From assembly GCA_964413425.1 (NCBI GenBank), contig CAYPST010000005.1:1-64000 (forward strand): 64,000 nucleotides of DNA. Reading direction: 5' to 3'. Below the pieces are notes generated by a model. It was not told the DNA's origin, searched no databases, and was given only the letters and a program-made list of their open reading frames with translations. Positions within the stretch are counted from its first letter, which is position 1. Every line of letters starts with the position of its first letter. Of the stretch, positions 1 through 8,713 are shown one piece after another. The position numbers were made by a program, and so were the translations under genes. Origin of the DNA: DATFLS01 sp964413425. GTDB taxonomy: Bacteria > Fidelibacterota > JAANXI01.

Positions 1-263
1 TCCAGTGGGCAGGAGACGGGGAGAGCCCGGGAGGCCGAACGGATTGCGGCTCTCCAGCGGGAGCCGCATCAGGAGTGTTCCGCATCTACGAAAAAGATCC
101 CTTCCCGATACACCACCTGTCAGCCACATCACAGATCCGTGAATATCTGTGTCAATCTGTGGCTATTCTTTCAGTTATCTCACAATGAACGCACCGGTTT
201 TGGAAAAGTAGGTGAAAACTTCTATCTTGAAAGTGGATAAGTGGAATAAAGTAATGTAAATCA
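1..263. other. Left-edge region with no assignable gene
   Basis: No start-to-stop gene that I recognise lies here. A reading frame is open on the plus strand from base 1 to about 240, but its translation has no motif I know, so it may be the tail of a gene cut by the window edge or chance. Bases 143-170 hold a copy of the ATCTGTG-type intergenic repeat. Confidence 0.4.
143..170 (+). repeat. ATCTGTG-type intergenic repeat, copy A
   Basis: The core reads CTGTGTCAATCTGTGGCTAT. It closely matches bases 2961-2988 and is the reverse complement in character of bases 1089-1119. No coding role is visible. The copies sit only in spacers near rpmB and ftsZ. Confidence 0.6.
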
Positions 264-764
264 ATGGGGTCAATAATCGAACAAGAGAAACTCGATCGGT
301 ATTATGGACGATTCGCCGGGAGAATCGAGCAGTGGAACGAAAACGTCGGGGAATACCGGCAGAAGTATGCGTTACTGAAAGTGCTTCCCATTAAAACTAT
401 TCTTCGCTTTATGAAATCCGGGCCGCTGGTGCTGCATTTGCTCATCAGTCTGTTGAACCATGAACAGGTCTCCCGGCGCACCAAGCGGATGGTCGGCGCC
501 GCGCTGGGGTATTTTGTCTTCCCATTAGATGCACTGCCGGAAGCAATCATCGGTCCGCTGGGCTATGTGGATGATGTGATAGTGGGTTTAATTCTGGTGG
601 ATCATCTGCTGAACGGTGAGAATGAGGAAGAAAAAGAACTCATCGCCACCCTGTGGCAGGGAACGCCCGAAGAACTGGCGGTGCTGAGAACCCTGCTGAA
701 AGGTGTGGATTTCAGCCGGTATATCGGACGGGTACTCCGTAAGATAATTCCAATGAAGAAATGA
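264..764 (+). CDS. DUF1232 (YkvA-like) small protein
   Basis: A 166-residue protein. Residues about 65-115 carry the DUF1232 signature: a short hydrophobic helix followed by GYFVFPLDALPE and then GYVDDV, the family's pattern of a helix, a proline-aspartate turn and a Gly-Tyr-x-Asp-Asp end. The family's biochemical role is unknown; its members are small membrane-associated proteins in many bacteria. The N-terminal 60 residues are charged and the C-terminus is basic (RKIIPMKK). No clear ribosome binding site precedes the ATG, so the start is less certain than the domain call. It lies 82 bp upstream of rpmB on the same strand, and a functional link is not implied. Confidence 0.75.
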   Translation: MGSIIEQEKLDRYYGRFAGRIEQWNENVGEYRQKYALLKVLPIKTILRFMKSGPLVLHLLISLLNHEQVSRRTKRMVGAALGYFVFPLDALPEAIIGPLGYVDDVIVGLILVDHLLNGENEEEKELIATLWQGTPEELAVLRTLLKGVDFSRYIGRVLRKIIPMKK

Positions 765-846
765 CGAGTTTTTGGGTTGCTATTTCTGAAGAATCCATTA
801 ACTTTCTATAATTTAGCAAAATAGCAAACAAAACGGAGTTATACTC

Positions 847-1047
847 ATGTCAAAGCTTTGTGAAGTGTGCGGAAAAGGGCCCCAGTTCGGGAATAAGGTG
901 AGCCATGCAAATAACAAGACCAGACGCCGCTGGAACCCCAATCTTCAGAAAATACGGGTCGAGGTCAACGGCACCAGGAAACGGATGAAGGTCTGCACCG
1001 CCTGTATTAAGAAAGGGCGGGTGAAGAAAGCCGTCAGCGGAACCTGA
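847..1047 (+). CDS. rpmB: Ribosomal protein L28, zinc-binding type
   Basis: A 66-residue L28 of the large ribosomal subunit. Cys5 and Cys8 (CEVC) pair with Cys50 and Cys53 (CTAC) to form the four-cysteine zinc site of the C+ form of this family. The family motif SHANNKTRRRW is present at residues 19-29. An ACGGAG sequence lies about 9 bases before the ATG and is a good ribosome binding site. Length is normal. Because it is the C+ form, a zinc-independent paralogue under Zur control could exist elsewhere in the genome; that is inference. A strong intrinsic terminator lies about 140 bp downstream at 1189. Confidence 0.96.
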   Translation: MSKLCEVCGKGPQFGNKVSHANNKTRRRWNPNLQKIRVEVNGTRKRMKVCTACIKKGRVKKAVSGT

Positions 1048-1088
1048 TTTTACCTGAACAGCCCCAGGACAAAAACAGACAAAATAAG

Positions 1089-1119
1089 TAGCCACAGATT
1101 TTCACAGATATACACAGAT
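1089..1119 (-). repeat. CACAGAT intergenic repeat, copy B (inverted)
   Basis: Three CACAGAT units spaced about 10 bases apart (GCCACAGAT, TCACAGAT, ACACAGAT). In reverse complement this gives the ATCTGTG..ATCTGTGGCT pattern seen at 143-170 and 2961-2988, so this copy is in the opposite orientation. Confidence 0.6.
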
Positions 1120-1188
1120 TATAAGATATGGTGATTGAGTTTGCCCCGAGTGATGGCTCCGGCCAGACACACTCAATCAGAGTTTCAG

Positions 1189-1216
1189 AGCCTTCCCATT
1201 CCGGGAGGGCTTTTTC
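1189..1216 (+). terminator. Intrinsic terminator downstream of rpmB
   Basis: A 9-bp stem AGCCTTCCC / GGGAGGGCT (one G-U wobble) with a 5-base loop is followed directly by TTTTT. The T run is on the plus strand, so it ends the rpmB transcript. Confidence 0.85.
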
Positions 1217-1434
1217 TTGCTCACCATTCAAAAGATAGAGACAATGCGAAACCGAGGCTCGGAAGAGACCAGGGCGTATGCGGTTTATTTGAATCTCCCC
1301 TCTTGACTGCCCGCCCGAGACAATTTCGGTCAAATCAATATCACTTTTAGCGTTTCTTCGCGTACTTCGTGGCCGTTCCGATCCTTGCGTTTGCTCTTTG
1401 GCCTGTGCAGACTCCAAGAAGGTTCTGCAGCCTG

Positions 1435-2628
1435 TTATGTATCCATCTGTTTCCGGATAAAGGCCGGCACTTCCAGATCATCGTCGAAGTAGATGGAAGC
1501 CTGGCTTCCGGAATTGCCGGAATGTTTGGTGCTGGCTCGTCCCATCTGATCGTGCTGCTCCTGCTTGCGCCGTTGATATGCTGGAATCTCAAGATCCTTT
1601 CCGGCTGCTCTTTTATCGTTGTCGGAATGTGTATGTGCTTCGCGTTTGAATTGTGCGAAGTCATGTTTCCCTTTGTTGAATCCGGTGGCAATCACGGTGA
1701 CGTTGAGTTCCTCGGTCATCTGGGGATCGATGACGGCCCCGAAGATGATATTCGCATCATCCCCGGCTTCCTCGTAAATCACGGAGGTTGCTTCATCCAC
1801 TTCCATCAACCCCATATCTTCGCCTCCGGTGACGTTTACCAGCACGCCCTGAGCGCCCTCAATGTCGACGTCATCAAGCAGTGGACTGGAAATAGCCTGC
1901 TGAGCTGCCAGAGCTGCGCGTTCTTCTCCGCTGGCAATACCGGTGCCCATGATGGCATCCCCCATGTCTTCCATAATCGTGCGCACATCCGCAAAATCGA
2001 GATTAATCAAACCGGGGGTGTTTATCAGGCCGGATATGCCCTTGGTCGACTGCATCAGGATGCTGTCGGCCAGCTGGAACGCCTCGGTGACCGAGGTCTT
2101 TTTATCGATGATGGACAGCAGGCGCTGGTTGGGGATGACAATGAGCGTGTCCACGTTGAGCTTGAGATCTTCGATGCCGATGTCTGCACGTTTCATACGC
2201 TTGGGACCCTCAAACATGAATGGTTTGGTGACGATGCCGATGGTCAGAGCCCCGGTTTCCTTTGCGATTTCCGCCACAATGGGCGCAGCTCCGGTTCCGG
2301 TCCCGCCGCCCATGCCGGCTGCCACAAACACCATATCGGCGCCTTCCAGGGCTTTCACGACTCCGTCCCGATCTTCCTCGATGGCCCGGCGGCCGATGTC
2401 CATATTGGCGCCGGCGCCTAATCCCTTGGTGAGATTTTTCCCAATCTGCACCTTCGTCTGGGCCTGATTGGTCTCCAGGGCCTGGGCGTCCGTATTGACT
2501 GCCACGAACTCCACTCCGTGCAGGTTGGCGTTAATCATCCGGTTTAAGGCATTGCCGCCGGCACCGCCTACTCCGACCACTTTCATGGAGGCTTTCTGGT
2601 CTATGTAATCATCAAATTCAAACAACAT
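1435..2628 (-). CDS. ftsZ: Cell division GTPase FtsZ
   Basis: A 397-residue tubulin-like GTPase that polymerises into the Z ring at midcell. The GTP-binding motif GGGTGTG is at about residue 106, with the preceding VGGAGGNA loop near residue 20 and the T7 loop aspartates (NLDFADV) near residue 210. The C-terminus ends in DDLEVPAFIRKQ, the conserved peptide that binds FtsA. A variable, polar linker precedes it. AAAGGAG lies 7-8 bases before the ATG. It is the last gene of the dcw cluster but is separated from ftsA by 382 bp, which would allow a separate promoter or extra regulation. Confidence 0.98.
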   Translation of the reverse strand: MLFEFDDYIDQKASMKVVGVGGAGGNALNRMINANLHGVEFVAVNTDAQALETNQAQTKVQIGKNLTKGLGAGANMDIGRRAIEEDRDGVVKALEGADMVFVAAGMGGGTGTGAAPIVAEIAKETGALTIGIVTKPFMFEGPKRMKRADIGIEDLKLNVDTLIVIPNQRLLSIIDKKTSVTEAFQLADSILMQSTKGISGLINTPGLINLDFADVRTIMEDMGDAIMGTGIASGEERAALAAQQAISSPLLDDVDIEGAQGVLVNVTGGEDMGLMEVDEATSVIYEEAGDDANIIFGAVIDPQMTEELNVTVIATGFNKGKHDFAQFKREAHTHSDNDKRAAGKDLEIPAYQRRKQEQHDQMGRASTKHSGNSGSQASIYFDDDLEVPAFIRKQMDT

Positions 2629-3010
2629 GGTATGTCTCCTTTGCTTGTTGTTGATTTGTTTTCTGATTCTGTCGAATCCTTAACCTGGATAATGCAAAAA
2701 AAAATGGCACACGGATATTCACGGAAACAGCGGATGACCACAGATGAAAAAACCAGGCTCCCACACCACGTCTACCCAGGCAACGAAGATCCAGTATGGC
2801 AGGAGGGTCGTGGATGACAAAGGAAACCATCTGAGCTACAGGTTCCCTGCAAAGGCACGCCTCCGTCTCTGACATCCATCCCTCCTCACGGGTGCGACCG
2901 ACCGGTGCACTGACATCCATCGGAGGTGGGGGAGGGGGGAGATCTGTGGTTATCCCTTGTTTCTGTGTCAATCTGTGTGCTATTCCTGTCAAGTTCATGA
3001 GTAATTGCGG
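2629..3010. other. Spacer between ftsA and ftsZ
   Basis: A 382-bp non-coding stretch in an otherwise tightly packed cluster. It holds two CACAGAT/ATCTGTG-type repeat blocks, a degenerate one at about 2708-2747 and a clear one at 2961-2988, plus the ftsZ ribosome binding site. I see no credible gene and no confident promoter, though its length suggests that ftsZ may have its own. Confidence 0.55.
2961..2988 (+). repeat. ATCTGTG-type intergenic repeat, copy D
   Basis: The core CTGTGTCAATCTGTGTGCTA is nearly identical to bases 145-165. It sits 22 bp from the ftsA stop codon, between ftsA and ftsZ. Confidence 0.6.
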
Positions 3011-4282
3011 TTAAAAGAATTCGTTAAACCACTCGCGCATTCTTTCGAAAATTCTGTTGTAGAGTTTGCTGTCGTCCCCACGGAAAGAGTAGGGAGTGCG
3101 ATGATGCTCCATGCCATATTTCACCAGCCCTATCCCGGTGGCAAAAATAGGATTCTGGTTCTCATCGAGCAGTTTGCCGGTGATGGTTGACCGTCCCAGT
3201 TTCACCGGGGTTTCGAAGATTTCCTCGGCCAGTTCTGGCGTTCCCTTGAGCAGGGAGCCGCCCCCGGTAAGGACCACCCCGGCGGTGAGGTGCGGCCAGC
3301 ACTCCGCTTTTTTGACTTCATGCTGGGCCATCATGAGGATTTCTTCCATCCGCGGCTGGATGTATTCGTCCAGCACCGAGCGGGAAATTTCCCGGCTGCC
3401 CCGGCCGCCGATGCCGGGCACTTTAATGACCGCATCATTGTTCATCAACGAAGTCTTGGCGCATCCGTGCTCGATTTTAATTCTTTCTGCCTGCTGCACC
3501 GGGGTGCGCAGCATGTGGGCAATATCTTTGGTGACGTTCTCACCGCCCAGGCCAATGACGCCGGTGTGCTGGACGCCCCCTTCGAAAAAGACCGCCACAT
3601 CGGTTGTGCCGCCACCGACGTCCACCAGCGCAACGCCCAGATCTTTTTCGTCTTCGTCCAGGACCGCATTCGCTGACGCCAGCGGCTCCAGCACAAGATC
3701 CCGTACTGTCAGGCCGGCACCTTTAATACAATTCACGATATTTTTCGCAGAGGTAATGGCGCCGGTCACAATATGCACATGGGCTTCCAGCCGCTGGCCG
3801 GTCATCCCGATGGGATCTTTAATTCCGGCCTGATCATCGACGATGAATTCCTGGGGAAGAATATGCAGAATTTCACGATCCATGGGCAGTGAAACGCCTT
3901 TGGCCCAGTCCAGCACCCGTTGAATGTCGTGTTCGGTGATCTGGTTGGTGTCGTCCACGCGTTTCTTCCCCGCCCGGGAGATGGCCACAACCCCGGTACT
4001 GTTGATGCTCCGGATATGATCGCCGGCAATACCCACGTAGACTTCTCTCACTTCCACCCCGGCCATCATTTCCGCCTCGGCGAGGGCTTTATCAATGGAA
4101 GTGATGGTCCGTTCCAGATTCACTACCACTCCTTTGCGAAGCCCTTTGCTGGGATACTGTCCCACACCGATAATCTTTGTGCTCTGGTCTGTTTCGCCCA
4201 CCTCTGCTATCAGCACGCAGATTTTGGTTGTTCCTATATCTACACCGCAGATTATTTCTTTGCCTTGTAATTTTTTAGCCAT
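3011..4282 (-). CDS. ftsA: Cell division actin-like protein FtsA
   Basis: A 423-residue actin-fold ATPase that anchors FtsZ filaments to the inner membrane and recruits later division proteins. The N-terminal phosphate-1 motif CGVDIGTTK is at residues 13-21, phosphate-2 is VDVGGGTTDVAVF near residue 215, and the adenosine motif GVVLTGGGSLLKG is near residue 335. The C-terminal residues ERMREWFNEFF fit the amphipathic membrane-targeting helix. It follows ftsQ by 14 bp in the dcw operon and precedes ftsZ, the usual order. Confidence 0.97.
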   Translation of the reverse strand: MAKKLQGKEIICGVDIGTTKICVLIAEVGETDQSTKIIGVGQYPSKGLRKGVVVNLERTITSIDKALAEAEMMAGVEVREVYVGIAGDHIRSINSTGVVAISRAGKKRVDDTNQITEHDIQRVLDWAKGVSLPMDREILHILPQEFIVDDQAGIKDPIGMTGQRLEAHVHIVTGAITSAKNIVNCIKGAGLTVRDLVLEPLASANAVLDEDEKDLGVALVDVGGGTTDVAVFFEGGVQHTGVIGLGGENVTKDIAHMLRTPVQQAERIKIEHGCAKTSLMNNDAVIKVPGIGGRGSREISRSVLDEYIQPRMEEILMMAQHEVKKAECWPHLTAGVVLTGGGSLLKGTPELAEEIFETPVKLGRSTITGKLLDENQNPIFATGIGLVKYGMEHHRTPYSFRGDDSKLYNRIFERMREWFNEFF

Positions 4283-4296
4283 AGTGGTCGCCCGTC

Positions 4297-5142
4297 TTAT
4301 GTTCGCTCTCGAACAATGACCTGTTTCGCATAACGCAGATCAATATACTCGTAATCACCCCAGCTGCGCTGATCGCCGGTTGCCGCCCGGAACGCGTTCA
4401 ACAGGCGCACTTTCTCCGGCAGCGCTGTCTGGCCCAGGAAAATTTTTGTGGTGTTTTCTGCCGTATAGATAACATATTCGCCGTTGGTGGCCACCAGTTC
4501 GGAAATTCGGGCATAGAAATCCGGATGATCGCGCCGGACTTGGTCCAAAAGGTCCACCGCCTGTATAAGTTTCGGATCTGACGAGCGTGATCCCGCCTGA
4601 AGATTATCAACCCCGTCGAATCCGGAAAGAACCGGCAACGAGAGTGTTCTCTCTGTGCGGGGAACGGGGATAATGACACCATATTGATCCACACAGGAGA
4701 AGTCGCCATGATTTATATAGGCAATCGGATCCCGCTCCCGCACCTGGATGAAGACAGTTCGCGGAAACTGTCTGCTGATTTGTACCGCCTGGATATAAGG
4801 ATGCGCGACAATCCGCTGCTGAATTGAATCGAGCGGCAGATGGAACAGAGACGAGCCAAAGGTGACACCGGAAGATTTCAGCACTTCGTGATTGGGCACC
4901 AGTGAAGTCCCGCTCACCACGACCTTCTGCAGACTGAACAGATCGATGGAATTCGCATAGTAGCAGGACCCATATCCCAGAAGCGCGATGGCCAGAAGTA
5001 GTATCAATAATTTCGCAATGACCAGTCCGATGCGAAGCATGAATAGGCCTGTGTTGAATCGGTTCTTGGTAACTTTGTTATGCTGCCACAGCCCGGTAGG
5101 CTGCCAGAATTTCCTTGTTATATTTCGTGATGTCTCCCGCAC
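4297..5142 (-). CDS. ftsQ: Cell division protein FtsQ/DivIB
   Basis: A 281-residue bitopic membrane protein of the divisome that links FtsB/FtsL to the rest of the complex. A cytoplasmic tail of about 35 residues is followed by one membrane segment (about 36-60, LVIAKLLILLLAIALLG) and a periplasmic POTRA domain starting near residue 70 (LQKVVVSGTSLVPNHEVL), then the FtsQ domain. The longest start is a GTG at 5142 that overlaps murC by 65 bp. The first ATG (5040) sits right at the membrane segment and would remove the cytoplasmic tail, so the GTG is preferred, though it lacks a clear ribosome binding site. ddl and murB, often between murC and ftsQ, are absent. Confidence 0.9.
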   Translation of the reverse strand: MRETSRNITRKFWQPTGLWQHNKVTKNRFNTGLFMLRIGLVIAKLLILLLAIALLGYGSCYYANSIDLFSLQKVVVSGTSLVPNHEVLKSSGVTFGSSLFHLPLDSIQQRIVAHPYIQAVQISRQFPRTVFIQVRERDPIAYINHGDFSCVDQYGVIIPVPRTERTLSLPVLSGFDGVDNLQAGSRSSDPKLIQAVDLLDQVRRDHPDFYARISELVATNGEYVIYTAENTTKIFLGQTALPEKVRLLNAFRAATGDQRSWGDYEYIDLRYAKQVIVRERT

Positions 5143-6460
5143 CCAGAGTCAGCACCAGGTCGCCGGGACGGATTAATTCGGCAACCTGCTTGGGAATCTC
5201 CTTCTTGTCCGGCACATAGTGCACCTGTTTATGCCCGAAGTCGCGCGCTGCTTCGGCGATGAGGGAGCCGGTCACTCCGGGAATCGGCTCCTCGCGTGAG
5301 GGATAGACATCAGTCACAACGAGAATGTCTGACTGTAAAGATGCCTTCCCGAATTCATCTTTGAAGTCACGGGTCCGGGTATAAAGGTGTGGCTGGAAAA
5401 CCGCCAGGACCCGCCGGTTCCAGCCTTCTTTGGCGGCGGTGAGCGTCGCTTTCAGTTCTGTGGGATGATGGGCGTAATCATCAATGAACAGCACATCGTT
5501 GTATTCGCCGCGGATTTCGAACCGGCGGGTGACGGTTTCGAATGACTCCAGCCCGGCCTTGATTTCCTCAAACGACATCCCCAATTCCAGGCCGAGAGCA
5601 ACGGAACTGGTGGCGTTTTTCACATTATGTGAACCGGGGAGCTGCAGGGAAATATGCCCGTAATGGGTATTTCCCACGTAAATATCAAACGCGCTCTGCA
5701 TTTCCTGATAGTGCACGTTCACGGCTCGCACATCCGCCTGGGTTGAGAGACCGTAGGTGATATAGCGCCGGGTTAACCGGGGCAGAATATCCTGAATGGT
5801 CGGTTCATCCAGACAGGCGAACACCACCCCGTAGAAGGGGACTTTATTCGCAAACCGGACAAAGGAATCCTTTAAGTCCTCCAGATCTTTATACGTATCC
5901 AGGTGTTCGGCTTCGATGGTGGTGATCACGGCAATGGTGGGGGTGAGGCTGAGGAAGGTGCGATCGAATTCATCCGCCTCCGCCACCACATAGTCCCCGT
6001 GTCCCAGCAGGGCATTACTTTTCAGGTTTTTAATGATGCCGCCGATAATCAGGGTCGGGTCCATCCCGCCGGAAACCATCATCTGTCCCACCATGGAAGT
6101 GGTGGTGGTTTTTCCGTGGGTGCCGGCAATCGCGATACTGTATTGTTTCAACTTCAGCAGTTCGCCCAGCATTTCCGCCCGCCGGATAATGGGAATTTTC
6201 CGTTCCTGCGCCGCCTGCACTTCCGGATTGTCCAGCGTCACAGCCGAGGAGTACACCACCACATCGCTTTCGTTGACATTGTCAGGATCATGTCCCTCGT
6301 ACACAGTGGCGCCTTTCTCCTCCAAATGACGGGTGGTTTCCGACATTTTCAGATCCGACCCGGTGACCTCGAAGTTCAAATTGAGCAGCAGCTCGGCGAT
6401 TCCGCTCATCCCGATGCCGCCGATTCCGATGAAATGAATTTTCTTAAACTTGCGAAACAT
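5078..6460 (-). CDS. murC: UDP-N-acetylmuramate--L-alanine ligase
   Basis: A 460-residue cytoplasmic Mur ligase that adds L-Ala to UDP-MurNAc, the first step in building the stem peptide. Domain 1 starts with HFIGIGGIGMSGIAE (residues 9-23), the UDP-substrate Rossmann motif. The ATP loop GTHGKTTTT is near residue 113. The central-domain motif ATSSVALG and the DDYAHHPTE motif (near residue 343) are also present. Length is typical. The start overlaps the end of murG by 17 bp, indicating translational coupling. Confidence 0.98.
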   Translation of the reverse strand: MFRKFKKIHFIGIGGIGMSGIAELLLNLNFEVTGSDLKMSETTRHLEEKGATVYEGHDPDNVNESDVVVYSSAVTLDNPEVQAAQERKIPIIRRAEMLGELLKLKQYSIAIAGTHGKTTTTSMVGQMMVSGGMDPTLIIGGIIKNLKSNALLGHGDYVVAEADEFDRTFLSLTPTIAVITTIEAEHLDTYKDLEDLKDSFVRFANKVPFYGVVFACLDEPTIQDILPRLTRRYITYGLSTQADVRAVNVHYQEMQSAFDIYVGNTHYGHISLQLPGSHNVKNATSSVALGLELGMSFEEIKAGLESFETVTRRFEIRGEYNDVLFIDDYAHHPTELKATLTAAKEGWNRRVLAVFQPHLYTRTRDFKDEFGKASLQSDILVVTDVYPSREEPIPGVTGSLIAEAARDFGHKQVHYVPDKKEIPKQVAELIRPGDLVLTLGAGDITKYNKEILAAYRAVAA

Positions 6461-7598
6461 AGGCCACGTCCTGCGCTAAATTATAAATTGCATTGATGAT
6501 GTCTCTGGTGGCGTTCGGTTTTGCCTGTCCCCGGGCACAGGCGGCCATAATCTCGAGTTGCTCATGTGAGTCCTGCAAGAGAGCGATGGTTTTCTCCAGT
6601 TCGCCGTGCGGCAGACGGGATTGCTCCACCACAACCGCCGCTCCGTGTCTGGCATAACTCATGGCATTATGGTACTGATGATTGGCTGCCGCAGTAGGTA
6701 ACGGGATTAAAATCGCAGGTTTGCCAACCATGGCGAGCTCGGAAATAGTGAGCGCCCCGGCCCGCCCGATGATCAGATCACTGGCAGCATACACCACATC
6801 CATGTTCTCCAGAAATCCCTTCACCTGGATTCGGAGATCGCTGGTTTGATGGTGGCGGTATTTCTCAAGATTCCGGGTTCCGCACTGCCACAGCAGGCCA
6901 AATTCACTTCTGCTGCGATACCACTCCAGATGCGCTGTCAGATGGCGATTAATCGGTTCGGCGCCCTGACTGCCGCCGATCACGGTAATGAGGAAAGTAT
7001 CTTCGTGAAAGCCCAGCTGTCTTTTCGCCGAAGAAGAGGTCATGGCAATGGCCACCTTTCTGACCGGATTCCCGGTGAGATAAATCCGGTGTCTTCCATT
7101 CAACCTGCTTGCCGCTTCCTGATAGTTCACGTGTATTTCATCCACCCATTTCGCCAGGAGGCGGGTGGTCATTCCCGGGAAGCTGTTCTGCTCCTGAATA
7201 AGCGTGGGAATACCCCGCCGGACAGCAGCAAACAGGGGAGGGCCGCTGACATACCCGCCTGTACCCACCAGAATGTCGGGCCGGAACGCATTTAGGATTC
7301 GCCGTGATTGGAAATAACCCCGCACTAATTTCCGGAGAAAGCTCAGGTTGCGCCGGATCATTGTCCCGGCGTTGCCCCGGTGGAATCCCTGGATTTGAAT
7401 GGGATAGAACGTCTCGTGTCCCTGAAGTTTTTTGCCTTCGATTCCGTCCGGATTGCCAATAAAGGCGATCTCCGGTTCTGGGGTGCCGTTTTCGCCGGCA
7501 TATTCCCGCAGGCCTTCCGCCAGCCGGAGAGCCGGATAGAGATGGCCGCCGGTCCCGCCTCCTGCAAATAAGACACGTATGTTCGTCGAAGCTACCAT
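6444..7598 (-). CDS. murG: Lipid II-forming GlcNAc transferase MurG
   Basis: A 384-residue GT28 glycosyltransferase, peripheral on the inner face of the membrane, that transfers GlcNAc from UDP-GlcNAc to lipid I to make lipid II. The glycine-rich loop FAGGGTGGHLYPAL is at residues 10-23. A second loop, TVIGGSQGAEPINRH, is near residue 205, and the donor-site segment DLIIGRAGALTISEL is near residue 275. It overlaps ftsW by 7 bp and murC by 17 bp. Confidence 0.97.
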   Translation of the reverse strand: MVASTNIRVLFAGGGTGGHLYPALRLAEGLREYAGENGTPEPEIAFIGNPDGIEGKKLQGHETFYPIQIQGFHRGNAGTMIRRNLSFLRKLVRGYFQSRRILNAFRPDILVGTGGYVSGPPLFAAVRRGIPTLIQEQNSFPGMTTRLLAKWVDEIHVNYQEAASRLNGRHRIYLTGNPVRKVAIAMTSSSAKRQLGFHEDTFLITVIGGSQGAEPINRHLTAHLEWYRSRSEFGLLWQCGTRNLEKYRHHQTSDLRIQVKGFLENMDVVYAASDLIIGRAGALTISELAMVGKPAILIPLPTAAANHQYHNAMSYARHGAAVVVEQSRLPHGELEKTIALLQDSHEQLEIMAACARGQAKPNATRDIINAIYNLAQDVAYVSQV

Positions 7599-8713
7599 CC
7601 GCCCTGTTCCTTCCCGGCAGCCCGATAACTCGAGACATTCAAAATGACCCCGATACTGGCCATGGTGATGACCAGATGCGAGCCCCCGTAACTGATGAAG
7701 GGCAAGGGTAATCCGGTGGTCGGTACTAGTCCCGTCACCACGCCGGTATGGATCACCGCATACAGGAAAATAGCGGTGCCCAGCCCCGCGGTTACATACA
7801 TCCCGAACAGATCCGGAGCACTCCGGGAAATCCGGAGTATCTGTAAATAGAGCAGGAGAAACAGGGTTAAGATGCCTGCGGTTCCCACAAATCCCAATTC
7901 TTCGCCGATGATGGCATAAATGAAGTCCGTATGCGGTTCGGGAAGAAACAGGTTTTTTTCATAGCTGTCGCCCAATCCCATTCCCAGCAGACCACCGTTG
8001 CCCAGACTGATCAACGATTGCTGTATCTGGTAGCCGGCATCGGTGACATCGGAAGCCGGATTCATAAACGTTTTCAACCGCTCAATCTTGTAGGAGGAGT
8101 TATACACAACGATGCCGCAGAGAGTGAGAAAAGTTACCGTAAGCAAGATGAGGTGCTTGATTTTCGCCCGGCCGAGATACAGGAGAAAAAACGCGATAAA
8201 ACCGATAGAAACGGCGGAGCTGAAATCCGGTTGAATGATGATGAGCACCACGCAGATCGAAATCATTATTACGGCCGGCAGCAGCCCGTGCTTGAATTCC
8301 CGGATGCTCTCCCGGCGCTGGCTCATATAGGCGGCCAGATAGATGACGACAGCAAATTTCGCCATATCGGCGGTCTGGAGGTGAAACCGGCCAATGGGCA
8401 GCCATCTGGCGGGAGAGGAGAGGTTATTGGACCAGTAATAGCCCAGAGTCGCCAGTAATAACAGGATGCTGACGATGTAAATCAGTGGGGAGAGTTTTTT
8501 CAGATACCGGTAGTTAAAGCGCATCAATCCGATCATGATGGCCGCTCCCAGCAGAATCCGGAGGAGATGGCGCTGAAGAAAGTAACTGGAATGACCGAAT
8601 TCATCCGTCGCAACCGTGGAACTGGCGCTGTAGAGCATGACCGTGCCGATGCCGGTAAGCAGAAACACCAGGATAAAGATGGTCCGATCGTATGCTGTTC
8701 TGACTGTTTTCAT
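7592..8713 (-). CDS. ftsW: SEDS peptidoglycan polymerase FtsW
   Basis: A 373-residue polytopic membrane protein of the SEDS family, the septal glycan polymerase that works with FtsI. About ten hydrophobic segments are visible. Family motifs include the extracellular-loop ARWLPIG near residue 103, KIERLKTFMNP, YQIQQSLISLGNGGLLGMGLG near residue 230 and PLPFISYGGSHLV near residue 345. It sits between murD and murG with short overlaps. The dcw position favours FtsW over RodA. Confidence 0.96.
   Translation of the reverse strand: MKTVRTAYDRTIFILVFLLTGIGTVMLYSASSTVATDEFGHSSYFLQRHLLRILLGAAIMIGLMRFNYRYLKKLSPLIYIVSILLLLATLGYYWSNNLSSPARWLPIGRFHLQTADMAKFAVVIYLAAYMSQRRESIREFKHGLLPAVIMISICVVLIIIQPDFSSAVSIGFIAFFLLYLGRAKIKHLILLTVTFLTLCGIVVYNSSYKIERLKTFMNPASDVTDAGYQIQQSLISLGNGGLLGMGLGDSYEKNLFLPEPHTDFIYAIIGEELGFVGTAGILTLFLLLYLQILRISRSAPDLFGMYVTAGLGTAIFLYAVIHTGVVTGLVPTTGLPLPFISYGGSHLVITMASIGVILNVSSYRAAGKEQGGW

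Larger units (their letters stand above)
1048..1434. other. Spacer between rpmB and ftsZ (convergent)
   Basis: This 387-bp spacer lies between the ends of rpmB (plus) and ftsZ (minus). It holds a CACAGAT repeat block at 1089-1119 and an intrinsic terminator at 1189-1216. I see no credible gene; the open frames in it are short and have no recognisable motif. No clear terminator for the leftward ftsZ transcript was found. Confidence 0.6.

Noticed and set aside
1369..2421. Long open frame (350 codons) antisense to ftsZ
   Set aside because: It is a shadow of the GC-rich ftsZ coding strand. FtsZ is intact on the other strand and this frame has no recognisable domain.
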